In this document: one piece after another, positions 15,605 through 23,399 of the stretch
Layout of the letters: every line of letters starts with the position of its first letter
Numbering within the stretch: the first letter of the stretch is position 1
Position numbers and translations under genes: made by a program
Source: CAZJFH01 sp964545205
GTDB lineage: Bacteria; Pseudomonadota; Alphaproteobacteria; Rhodospirillales; Magnetospirillaceae
DNA: 64,000 bases
Direction: 5' to 3'
Assembly (NCBI GenBank): GCA_964545205.1
Contig: CAZJFH010000015.1
Location: forward strand, 1 to 64,000
The notes under the pieces: generated by a model
The model's input: the letters and a program-made list of their open reading frames with translations, nothing else
Told to the model about the DNA's origin: nothing
Database searches by the model: none

Positions 15605-16481
15605 CGGCGCGGCTCCCCTTGCGCTGGGCGTGGGCGGGCTCGTCGGCGCCATGGGCCGGCTCGGCGTCGAAGACCAGCCGGTCCTCGCCGGCCAGCGCGA
15701 TGAAGCGCCGGCCCTTGGCGCGGCCGATCAGGGTCAGGCCGGCGCGCCGCGCCAGGTCGACGCCCCAGGCGGTGAAGCCCGAGCGCGAGATCAGGATCGG
15801 GATGCCCATCTGCACGGTCTTGATCACCATCTCGCTGGTCAGCCGGCCGGTGGTGTAGAAGCTCTTGCCCTCGGGCGTCAGGCCGTTGAGGAACATGTAG
15901 CCGGCGATCTTGTCGACGGCGTTGTGGCGGCCGACGTCCTCCATGTAGATCAGCACCCGGTCGTCCTGGCACAGCACGCAGCCGTGGATGGCGCCCGCCT
16001 TCAGGTACAGGCTGGGCATGGTGTTGACCTGCTTGAGCAGCGCGTAGAGATGCGCGGTGCGCAGCCGCACGCCCTTGTCCAGGCTGACGGTGTCGAACTT
16101 CTCCATCACGTCGCCGAACACCGTGCCCATGGCGCAGCCCGAGGTCTGGATCTTCTTCTTGAGCTTCTCCTCGTAGTCGGTCTGGCGCTCGGTGCGCACG
16201 ACGACGGTGTCGATCTCGGCGTCGAACTCGACCGCGGTGACGGTGTCGTCGTGGCGCAGCATGTTCTGGTTCAGCAGGTAGCCGACCGCCAGGTACTCCG
16301 GATAATCGCCGATCGTCATCGCGGTGACGATCTCGCGCCCGTTCAGGAAGATGGTCAGCGGCCGCTCGGTGATGACGCTGATCTCGGTCGGGCGTCCGTC
16401 CTGGTCCAATCCCGTGACGTCGCGGAACAGCCGCGTGTCCTCGAGATCCGGGGTGACAAGCACCTGTTTTTGTTCGTTCAT
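15597..16481 (-). CDS. fdhD: Formate dehydrogenase accessory sulfurtransferase FdhD
   Basis: 294 residues. FdhD passes sulfur from a cysteine desulfurase to the Mo-MGD cofactor, which activates formate dehydrogenase. The core is intact, including RPLTIFLNGREI, YLAVGYLLNQNM, IYMEDVGRHNAVDKI and SRSGFTAWGVDLA. The loop that has the C-x-x-C pair in E. coli FdhD reads TSGCAMGT here, leaving only Cys116. Start ATG 16481 lies 11 bases after GGGAGG; an in-frame region upstream has no better start. It is the first gene of the fdhD-mobA-DUF3305-DUF3306 unit, divergent from a large Fe-S protein. Confidence 0.93.
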   Translation of the reverse strand: MNEQKQVLVTPDLEDTRLFRDVTGLDQDGRPTEISVITERPLTIFLNGREIVTAMTIGDYPEYLAVGYLLNQNMLRHDDTVTAVEFDAEIDTVVVRTERQTDYEEKLKKKIQTSGCAMGTVFGDVMEKFDTVSLDKGVRLRTAHLYALLKQVNTMPSLYLKAGAIHGCVLCQDDRVLIYMEDVGRHNAVDKIAGYMFLNGLTPEGKSFYTTGRLTSEMVIKTVQMGIPILISRSGFTAWGVDLARRAGLTLIGRAKGRRFIALAGEDRLVFDAEPAHGADEPAHAQRKGSRADD

Positions 16482-16658
16482 CTCACCATGGTCCTCCCGG
16501 CGGGAGTATGGGCCAGCGCGCGGCGGCGCCGCAAGCGCGCGCACCGGCGCTTAACCGAAAGCACAGTTTTGCCTTAGCCTAATGGACAGGGGCAATGTGG
16601 TCTGACCAGCGTGTATGGTGCCCGTAAGCAAGAAATCGCGTGCAGGGAGCGTCCTTTC

Positions 16659-18671
16659 ATGAAGATCAACGGCAAGCGGGTGCTGGTTTGCGACTGCCGG
16701 GGCACGATGGCGCTGGACGCCAGGCGCCTGGCCGCGGGACTCGGCGCCGAAACGCCGGACATCCACCACGAACTGTGCCGCAGCCAGCGCGAGCGCTTCG
16801 CCGCCGCGCTGTCCGACGGCGAGCCGCTGCTGGTCGCCTGCGCCCAGGAGGCGCCGGTGTTCGACGAGGCGGCGCAGCAGGCCGGCGCGGAAACGCCGGT
16901 CGCCTATGTCGACATCCGCGATCGCGCCGGCTGGTCCGAGCAGGGCGCCAGGGCGACGCCGAAGATGGCGGCGCTGCTGGCCGAGGCGGCGCTCGATCTC
17001 AAGCCGGCGGCGACGGTGCCGCTGCGCTCGGAGGGCGTGACGCTGATCCTCGGCCGCGACGCCGCCGCGCTGTCGGCGGCGCGCCAGCTCGCCCAGAAGC
17101 TCAACGTCACCGTACTGCTCGACGGCCGAGAGGAGGTGACGCCGCCGCGCTTCGGCGAGGTCCCGGTGTTCCAGGGCCGGGTGCGCCGCGCCGACGGCCA
17201 TCTCGGCAAGTTCCGCGTCGAGATCGACGGCTTCGCCGCCGCCGACCCGTCCTCGCGCGGGCATCTGCGGTTCGGCCAGCCGCGCGACGGCGCCGTCTCG
17301 GAATGCGACCTGATCCTCGACCTGCGCGGCGAGACGCCGCTGTTCGCGCGCCGCGACGGCTATTTCCGCGCCGATCCCGGCAGCGAGGTCGCGGTCCAGC
17401 GCACGCTGCTCGAGATCGGCGACATGGTCGGCGAGTTCGAGAAGCCGCGCTACGTCCGGGTCGACGCCGCCATCTGCGCCCATTCGCGCAACAACAAGAC
17501 CGGCTGCAGCAACTGCCTCGACGCCTGCCCCAGCGGCGCCATCCGCCCCGACGGCGACGCGGTGGCGGTCGATCCCTTCGCCTGCTCGGGCCACGGCGCC
17601 TGCGCCAGCGCCTGTCCGACCGGCGCCATCGCCTACGACCTGCCCGGCGGCGACGGCGTGTTCCGGCGCCTGCGCACGCTGCTGACCACCTACCGCGCCG
17701 CCGGCGGCAGCCGGCCGGTGCTGCTGGTCCACGACGGCGGCCACGGCGCCGAGATGATCGCCGCGATCGCCCATCACGGCCGCGGCCTGCCGGCCGACGT
17801 CATCCCGTTCGCCGTCAACGAGATCACGCAGATCGGCTTCGACGCCGTCGCCTGCGCCCTGGCCTGGGGGGCCGCGCAGGTGCGGTTCCTCGCCGGCCCC
17901 GCCCAGCGCGGCGAGACGGCGACGCTCGAACGGACGCTGGCCCTGGCCAGCGAGATCACCGAGGGCCTCGGCTACGGCGCCGGGCGGGTGGCGCTCGACC
18001 GGGCCGAGGATCCCGACGCGCTCGAGGCGGCGCTCTACGCCGAGCCGCCGGCGGCGCCGGCGGCGGCCGCCGACTTCCACGCCATGGGCGGCCGCCGCGG
18101 CGTCCAGCGCCTGGCGCTGCGCCATCTGCACGGCCACGCGCCGGCGCCCGTCGAGGTGTTGCCGCTGAGCGCCGGGGCGCCGTTCGGCCAGGTTCTCGTC
18201 GACGCCGCCAAATGCACGCTGTGCCTGTCCTGCGTCGGCGCCTGCCCGACGCGGGCGCTGAGCGACAATCCCGAAAAGCCGCAGCTCGCGTTCGTCGAGA
18301 GCAACTGCGTCCAGTGCGGCCTGTGCCGCGTCACCTGCCCCGAGGGCGCGGTCGCCCTGCAGCCGCGGATCGACTTCACCCCGGCCGCCGGCGAGCGCCG
18401 CGTGCTGAAGGAGGAGGAGCCGTTCCACTGCGTGCGCTGCGGCAAGCCGTTCGGCACCAAGTCGGCGCTCGACAGGATGGTGCAGAAGCTGACCGGGCAC
18501 TCGATGTTCGCCGACCCGGGGCGGCTGGAACTGTTGAAGATGTGCTCGGATTGCCGGGTCGTCGCCCAGTTCGACATGGAGGCGCCGATGGCCGGCCGGC
18601 CGCGGCCGCGGCCGCGCACCACCGACGACTACCTCGCCGAGCGCGACTCCGCCGAAGGGACGAAGCATTGA
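16659..18671 (+). CDS. Large ferredoxin-like Fe-S protein associated with formate dehydrogenase
   Basis: 670 residues. An N-terminal region (VLVCDCRGTMALDA, then a nucleotide-fold-like stretch about 130-180) precedes several cysteine-rich blocks. These include CAHSRNNKTGCSNCLDACP and CSGHGACASACP around residues 270-320, and CTLCLSCVGACP and CVQCGLCRVTCPEGA around 520-570. A final CxxC/CxxC pair (FHCVRCGKPFG, KMCSDCRVV) looks like a zinc-ribbon or rubredoxin-type site. At least four cluster-type blocks are present, so an electron-transfer role is likely. Start ATG 16659 is preferred over an upstream ATG because GGGAG precedes it. It is divergent from fdhD. Homologues beside fdh genes are known, but their function is not settled. 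Confidence 0.8.
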   Translation: MKINGKRVLVCDCRGTMALDARRLAAGLGAETPDIHHELCRSQRERFAAALSDGEPLLVACAQEAPVFDEAAQQAGAETPVAYVDIRDRAGWSEQGARATPKMAALLAEAALDLKPAATVPLRSEGVTLILGRDAAALSAARQLAQKLNVTVLLDGREEVTPPRFGEVPVFQGRVRRADGHLGKFRVEIDGFAAADPSSRGHLRFGQPRDGAVSECDLILDLRGETPLFARRDGYFRADPGSEVAVQRTLLEIGDMVGEFEKPRYVRVDAAICAHSRNNKTGCSNCLDACPSGAIRPDGDAVAVDPFACSGHGACASACPTGAIAYDLPGGDGVFRRLRTLLTTYRAAGGSRPVLLVHDGGHGAEMIAAIAHHGRGLPADVIPFAVNEITQIGFDAVACALAWGAAQVRFLAGPAQRGETATLERTLALASEITEGLGYGAGRVALDRAEDPDALEAALYAEPPAAPAAAADFHAMGGRRGVQRLALRHLHGHAPAPVEVLPLSAGAPFGQVLVDAAKCTLCLSCVGACPTRALSDNPEKPQLAFVESNCVQCGLCRVTCPEGAVALQPRIDFTPAAGERRVLKEEEPFHCVRCGKPFGTKSALDRMVQKLTGHSMFADPGRLELLKMCSDCRVVAQFDMEAPMAGRPRPRPRTTDDYLAERDSAEGTKH

Positions 18672-18749
18672 ACCGGACGATTCCGCGGAAACCTTTCGCG
18701 CCTCGTCCTGTTTTCCCGGCGTAACCCCGACGGACGGCCCACCGCGCCG

Positions 18750-18772
18750 ACCGGCCGCACGGGCCGGCCGGT
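18750..18772 (+). terminator. GC-rich hairpin after the Fe-S protein gene
   Basis: Inverted repeat ACCGGCC/GGCCGGT with nested GC-rich pairing, 79 bases after the stop and about 30 before the next start. There is no T-tract. It may be a weak terminator or an RNA structure in the leader of the small gene that follows. Confidence 0.3.
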
Positions 18773-18800
18773 GCGGTGCGCCCGCGAACAGGAGGACGCC

Positions 18801-19001
18801 ATGGGCGAGAAGCACGCCGACCGCGACGCCGCCCGCCATGACGCCGGCGGTCCCGGCAAGTCGGCCCGCAGGGGCCACATCGATCCGCAAGCGGTCGAGG
18901 AAAGCCGAAACGAACAGATGAAGAGCCGGCGCGAGGAGATCGAGAAGCGCAAGCAGAGCGACGCCCGCCCGCCCAAGCGCTCCGGCAATCCCCCCCAATA
19001 G
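18801..19001 (+). CDS. Small hydrophilic basic protein, unknown
   Basis: 66 residues beginning MGEKHADRDAARHDAGG, very rich in Arg/Lys/Glu with a helical middle (VEESRNEQMKSRREEIEKRK) and a Pro-rich end. No hydrophobic core is visible, so it is probably disordered or a nucleic-acid/stress-type small protein. It is supported by a strong AGGAGG ribosome-binding site nine bases from the ATG, and it is followed 20 bases later by the DUF2267 gene, which suggests co-transcription. Function not recognised. Confidence 0.65.
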   Translation: MGEKHADRDAARHDAGGPGKSARRGHIDPQAVEESRNEQMKSRREEIEKRKQSDARPPKRSGNPPQ

Positions 19002-19021
19002 ACGAACGGAAGGAGGTCCGC

Positions 19022-19450
19022 ATGAGCACGACCGGGTTCCGCCAGTTCGACGAGACCATCCAGAACACCCACATCTGGCTCAACGAGATCTGCGACGACA
19101 TCGGCCCCGACAAGCAGGTCGCCTATCACGCGCTGCGCGCGGTGCTGATGACCCTTCGCGACCGCCTGACGCCGGACGAGTCGGCGCATCTCGCGGCGCA
19201 GCTTCCCATGCTGATCCGCGGCATCTACTACGACGGCTACCGCCCGGCCGAGCAGCCGCACAAGGAGCGGAGCCTGGACGAGTTCCTGCAGCACGTCGAG
19301 GAGCGCATGGGCGATGTCCGCGCCACCAACATCGAGGAGGCCACCCGCGCCGTCCTCAAGACCCTGGGCCACCGCATCGCGCCCGGCGAGGTCGAGCAGG
19401 TCCGGGCCATGCTGCCCGAGGACATCCGCCGGGTCTGGCCGGCGCAGTAG
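19022..19450 (+). CDS. DUF2267 protein
   Basis: 142 residues matching the DUF2267 pattern: an N-terminal TIQNTHIWLNEI helix, then AYHALRAVLMTLRDRLTPDESAHLAAQLPMLIRG, and a second half with a similar helical repeat (ATRAVLKTLGHRIAPGEVEQVRAMLPEDIR). The two halves look like duplicated helical units. There is no known enzymatic role. Such genes are often found near general-stress genes. A GGAGG ribosome-binding site precedes the ATG. It is likely in one transcript with the 66-aa gene. Confidence 0.88.
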   Translation: MSTTGFRQFDETIQNTHIWLNEICDDIGPDKQVAYHALRAVLMTLRDRLTPDESAHLAAQLPMLIRGIYYDGYRPAEQPHKERSLDEFLQHVEERMGDVRATNIEEATRAVLKTLGHRIAPGEVEQVRAMLPEDIRRVWPAQ

Positions 19451-19495
19451 CGGCGGCATCGGGCGGCAGGCCCGGCGCCGGCCGCCCGTCCGCGA

Positions 19496-19969
19496 TCAGA
19501 CCTTCAGGCCCAGGCGCCGGTCGAGACTGTAGGCGCCGCCGCCGTGCAGCGCCACGGCCAGCGCCAGCATCCCCCACATCAGCGGGTATTCGTAGCCGCC
19601 GGCGGTCCAGAAGAAGCCGGCACCGAGATGGACGTGGAACACCGCCACCGCCATCAGCGCCGCCACCGCCAGCGCCACCGGCCGGGTCAGCAGGCCGGCC
19701 GCCAGCATCAGCCCGCCGAAGAACTCGATCAGCCCGGCGGCCAGCGCGAACACGACGCCCGGCTCGAGGCCGAGTTTGTCGGCGAAGAATCCGCCGGTCG
19801 CGTCGAGGCCGTGGCCGCCGAACCAGCCGAACAGCTTCTGGGCGCCGTGCGGCACCAGCAGCAGGCCGGCGGTGACCCGCACCAGCGGCCAGGCCAGCGC
19901 CGCGGCGCCCTCGCCGATGGCGGCCGGCGCGCCGAGCTGGGTTTGCTTGAAGACGGTGGAGATCGTCAT
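19496..19969 (-). CDS. DoxX family membrane protein
   Basis: 157 residues with four predicted transmembrane helices. The DoxX-type segments are VRVTAGLLLVPHGAQKLFGWFGG near residue 30 and GLIEFFGGLMLAAGLLTRPVA in the middle. It is convergent with the DUF2267 gene. DoxX proteins are integral membrane proteins linked to thiol or redox stress and quinone metabolism, but the biochemical role of this branch is not defined. An inverted repeat upstream (20052-20072) may be its operator. Confidence 0.9.
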   Translation of the reverse strand: MTISTVFKQTQLGAPAAIGEGAAALAWPLVRVTAGLLLVPHGAQKLFGWFGGHGLDATGGFFADKLGLEPGVVFALAAGLIEFFGGLMLAAGLLTRPVALAVAALMAVAVFHVHLGAGFFWTAGGYEYPLMWGMLALAVALHGGGAYSLDRRLGLKV

Positions 19970-20284
19970 GATCGGTTCCTCGCAGGGTGGTTCGCTGCGA
20001 GGACCCTAAGGCGTTTCCGGGCTGGCGATAATCCGGCAATACCGAAAATGATCGTTTCCGAACAGGAAACGACGCCCGCGCGCGGCGGTCGCCTGGCACA
20101 GGCGATGGTGACCGGATTCCGAGACCAAACGCTAGATTTGGTGGCTCGGCGGAAAAGGCCCGCCGCTCCTTGGTGCAGCCGCGCGTCTCTTAAGCGGAGT
20201 CCTCAAAATGGGCAATAAGATGATGCTTTTGCGGCATTTTTCTGCCATCCTACCCATTACGAACAATGCCCGAGGAGAGAGGAC
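19970..20284. promoter_or_regulatory. Divergent intergenic region with inverted repeat upstream of doxX
   Basis: 315 bases without a convincing gene, less GC-rich than its surroundings. It contains a perfect 8-bp inverted repeat TCGTTTCC-N5-GGAAACGA (20052-20072), about 83 bases before the doxX start, the size of a repressor or LysR-type operator. Near 20259-20284 is the leader of the rightward gene with its GAGGAGAGG ribosome-binding site. No regulator gene is adjacent. Confidence 0.45.
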
Positions 20285-20593
20285 ATGCGGCTCCGCACCC
20301 TCAACCCGGCGCTGGTCTCCCTGTTGGCGGCCCTCGCCCTGACGTCGCCCGCGACGTCGAACACCCCGGCCTGCGCGGGTCTCGACTGCGTCGAGACGGG
20401 GACGCTGACGACCCCGCGTCTGTCGGGCGCCGGGATGACCGCGGCGGCGGATGCGGAACTGCCCGAGGCGGACCGGTTCGAGACGGTGGCCGCCGATCAC
20501 GACAACGACGACTGCGGCACCTCGTGCCGGGAACTCGGCTGGCGGCTGATCGAAAACCTGGGCGGCCCCGGCGGCCTGTTCACCCTGCGCTGA
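20285..20593 (+). CDS. Small exported protein, unknown
   Basis: 102 residues. The first 24 form a Sec signal peptide (NPALVSLLAALALTSPATS). The mature part contains four cysteines in two close pairs (CAGLDC and DDCGTSC), which could form disulfides in the periplasm, and is acidic in the middle. A strong ribosome-binding site precedes the ATG. Its 3' end overlaps the convergent yqeB-type gene by 14 bases. No family recognised; codon use matches neighbours, so I consider it real. Confidence 0.6.
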   Translation: MRLRTLNPALVSLLAALALTSPATSNTPACAGLDCVETGTLTTPRLSGAGMTAAADAELPEADRFETVAADHDNDDCGTSCRELGWRLIENLGGPGGLFTLR

Positions 20594-21371
20594 CGCTCTC
20601 GAGCGCGAGAGCCTCGAGGACGCCGCCCGCGATGCGCCGCGGCCGTTCGCCGATCCCCGGCGTCACCGCCTCCGGCCCGCGCGGATCGACCTCGATGATC
20701 TTGGCGCCGACCCCGACATGGATGCCGCTGCGCGACAGCCCGCGGATCGCGCCGTCGATCGGCGCGCTCAGCACCGTCTCGCCGATGCGGCCGACGCGTT
20801 CGCCGGCCGTCACCGCCTCGCCGATCCGCCGCTCGCTCGTGAACACGCCGGCGACCGGGGCGTAGACGTAACGCTCGCGGCCGCGGCCGGCGATCGCCCG
20901 CGGCTCGCCGGACAGCGGCATGGTCGCGCCCGAGCGGATCACCCGGCCGAGATCCTCCCAGCTCGTCTCGATCGCCACGTCGACGTTGCCGCCGGCGACG
21001 AAATTGGGGCCGAGGCCGATGGTCAGCGGCGCCAGGCCGCGCTGGTCCTCCGGCACCTCGCGCTTGCGCATGCGCGCGTCGACCAGCACGTCCCAGCGCG
21101 CCGCCGCCAGCACCGCCTCGAACTCCGCCGCGGTGACCGGGATGAAGGCGTGGCGCCCCAGCGCCGCCGCCACCCCCTCGCCGTCGGTGCGCACCGCGGC
21201 GACGCCCTCCAGCTCGGCGACGCCGTCGAACAGCGCGTCGGAATAGGCCATCAGCCGGCGCGACGCCGACGGCTCGCGGCCGTCATGCATGGCGACCGCG
21301 TGGCCGGCGGTGAAGGCGCCGTGGGCGACGGCCGAAGCGACGTCGCCGCATCCCCGGATCAGTATGTTCAC
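20580..21371 (-). CDS. yqeB: YqeB-type molybdoenzyme maturation factor (EF2563 family)
   Basis: 263 residues. It starts with a Rossmann-like motif ILIRGCGDVASAVAHGAFTAGH, continues with VTAAEFEAVLAAARWDVLVDARMRK and LAPLTIGLGPNFVAGGNVDVAIE, and ends with a biotinyl-like hairpin region (VYAPVAGVFTSERRIGEAVTAGERVG...SAPIDGAIRGL). These match the YqeB/EF2563 family associated with selenium-dependent molybdenum hydroxylases. The formate dehydrogenase in this window has a Cys active site, so the partner enzyme must lie elsewhere or the family role is broader. Single gene; its 3' end overlaps a convergent small gene. Confidence 0.85.
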   Translation of the reverse strand: MNILIRGCGDVASAVAHGAFTAGHAVAMHDGREPSASRRLMAYSDALFDGVAELEGVAAVRTDGEGVAAALGRHAFIPVTAAEFEAVLAAARWDVLVDARMRKREVPEDQRGLAPLTIGLGPNFVAGGNVDVAIETSWEDLGRVIRSGATMPLSGEPRAIAGRGRERYVYAPVAGVFTSERRIGEAVTAGERVGRIGETVLSAPIDGAIRGLSRSGIHVGVGAKIIEVDPRGPEAVTPGIGERPRRIAGGVLEALALESVSAG

Positions 21372-21437
21372 CTGCGTCCCCGTCCTCGGTCAGACGAGAG
21401 CCCAGGATAGCGACCGAACGTGAAGGAGTCACTTCGC

Positions 21438-21914
<477 letters not shown>

Positions 21915-22007
21915 CGCTCGCACCTTTCCTGTTGCCCCACACAGATGGGGCGCGCGCCGTGGCGGCGCACGCCCCATCACGCAGTCGTGACCGGCGGTTG
22001 GGTGCCG

Positions 22008-22811
22008 TCAGGCGCCGCCCCACCAGTAGACCCACACGAACAGGAAGATCCACACCACGTCGACGAAGTGCCAGTACCACGCCGCCGCCTCGAAGCCGAC
22101 GTGGTGGGCCGGCGAGAAGTGGCCGCGCACCGCGCGCAGCAGGTTGACCGCCAGGAAGCAGACGCCGACGAAGACGTGGAAGCCGTGGAAGCCGGTCGCC
22201 ATGTAGAACACCGACGGGAACACGCCGTCGCGGAAGCCGAAGGCGGCGTGGCCGTATTCGACCATCTGCAGCACCAGGAACACCGCGCCGAGCAGGACGG
22301 TGACCAGCAGCCCCTGGACCAGGTCCTTGCGGTTGCCGTGGCGCAGGGCGTGGTGGGCCCAGTTCAGGGTCAGCCCCGAGGACAGCAGGATCAGGGTGTT
22401 GAGGAACGGCAGGTCCCAGGTCTCCAGCGGCTGGATGCCGGCCGGCGGCCATTGCTCGACGCCCGGCGCGACGCCGAACGCGGCGTTGAAGAAGGCCCAG
22501 AAGAAGGCGACGAAGAACATCACCTCCGAGGCGATGAACAGCGCCATGCCCATGCGCAGGCCGTGGCGGACGACGTCGGTGTGCACCTTCTCGTGCTGCG
22601 CCTCGCGCACGACGTCGCGCCACCAGACGACCATGGTCGCCAGCACCAGGGCGAAGCCCGGCAGCAGCCACCAGAGCGAGGCGCCATGCATGTACTGCAC
22701 GCCGCCGATCGCCAGCACGAAGGCCGCCAGCGCGCCCAGCGCCGGCCACGGGCTGGGATTGACCAGGTGATAGGGGTGGGGCGCGGTATGCCCGTGTCTT
22801 TGTTCGCTCAT
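22008..22811 (-). CDS. coxC: Cytochrome c oxidase subunit III
   Basis: 267 residues with seven predicted transmembrane helices. Typical signatures include HPYHLVNPSPWPALGALAAF near the N-terminus, SEVMFFVAFFWAFFNAAF with the conserved Glu, TGFHGFHVFVGVCFLAVNLLR and WYWHFVDVVWIFLFVWVYWWG. It is a non-catalytic core subunit of the aa3 oxidase that stabilises proton uptake. The start overlaps the ctaG stop by four bases, so the two are translationally coupled in the coxB-coxA-ctaG-coxC operon. Confidence 0.96.
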   Translation of the reverse strand: MSEQRHGHTAPHPYHLVNPSPWPALGALAAFVLAIGGVQYMHGASLWWLLPGFALVLATMVVWWRDVVREAQHEKVHTDVVRHGLRMGMALFIASEVMFFVAFFWAFFNAAFGVAPGVEQWPPAGIQPLETWDLPFLNTLILLSSGLTLNWAHHALRHGNRKDLVQGLLVTVLLGAVFLVLQMVEYGHAAFGFRDGVFPSVFYMATGFHGFHVFVGVCFLAVNLLRAVRGHFSPAHHVGFEAAAWYWHFVDVVWIFLFVWVYWWGGA

Positions 22812-23389
22812 GACGCCTCTTCCTGCTCGTCGTCCGCCCTCGCCTGCTCGGCGGCGCCGGTCTTGCGCGCCTCGAAGAAGGTGTAGGACAGCGTTATGGT
22901 TTCGACCTCGTCGGTGTTCCGGTCATCGGCGATGCGGGGGTCGACGTAGAACGACACCGGCATTTCGATGCGCTGGCCCGGCGCGAGCGTCTGTTCGGTG
23001 AAGCAGAAGCACTCGATCTTGGCGAAGTACTGCCCGGCCTTGGCCGGGGCGACGTTGAAGGTGGCGGTGCCGGTCACCGGCCGGTCCGAGGTGTTCTCGG
23101 CGACGAAGAAGATCAGCTTCTCCTCGCCCAGGCGCACCTCGACCGCGTCCTGCGCCGGCGCGAAGCGCCAGGGCAGGTTGCCGTTGACGTTGGAATCGAA
23201 GCGCACCGTCATCACCCGGTCCGAAACGACCTCGGGCGCGGCGACGGCGACGGCGGTGGTGCCGCCGTAGCCGGTGACCTGGCAGAACAGCCGGTACAGC
23301 GGCACGCTCGCCGCCACCACGCCGATCATCATGCCGACCGCCGCCAGCGAGGCGATGACGGTCGCGCCGTTGCGATTGGGTCCGGCCAT
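22808..23389 (-). CDS. ctaG: Cytochrome c oxidase assembly protein CtaG/Cox11
   Basis: 193 residues: one N-terminal transmembrane helix (about 10-31) followed by a periplasmic immunoglobulin-like domain. The copper-binding CFCF motif (FAKIECFCFTEQTL) and the conserved LYRLFCQVTGYGGTT after the membrane anchor are present. It delivers copper to the CuB site in subunit I. It sits 10 bases after the coxA stop. ctaB (heme O synthase), often found between coxA and ctaG, is missing here. Confidence 0.95.
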   Translation of the reverse strand: MAGPNRNGATVIASLAAVGMMIGVVAASVPLYRLFCQVTGYGGTTAVAVAAPEVVSDRVMTVRFDSNVNGNLPWRFAPAQDAVEVRLGEEKLIFFVAENTSDRPVTGTATFNVAPAKAGQYFAKIECFCFTEQTLAPGQRIEMPVSFYVDPRIADDRNTDEVETITLSYTFFEARKTGAAEQARADDEQEEAS

Positions 23390-23399
23390 CGGCGCCTCC

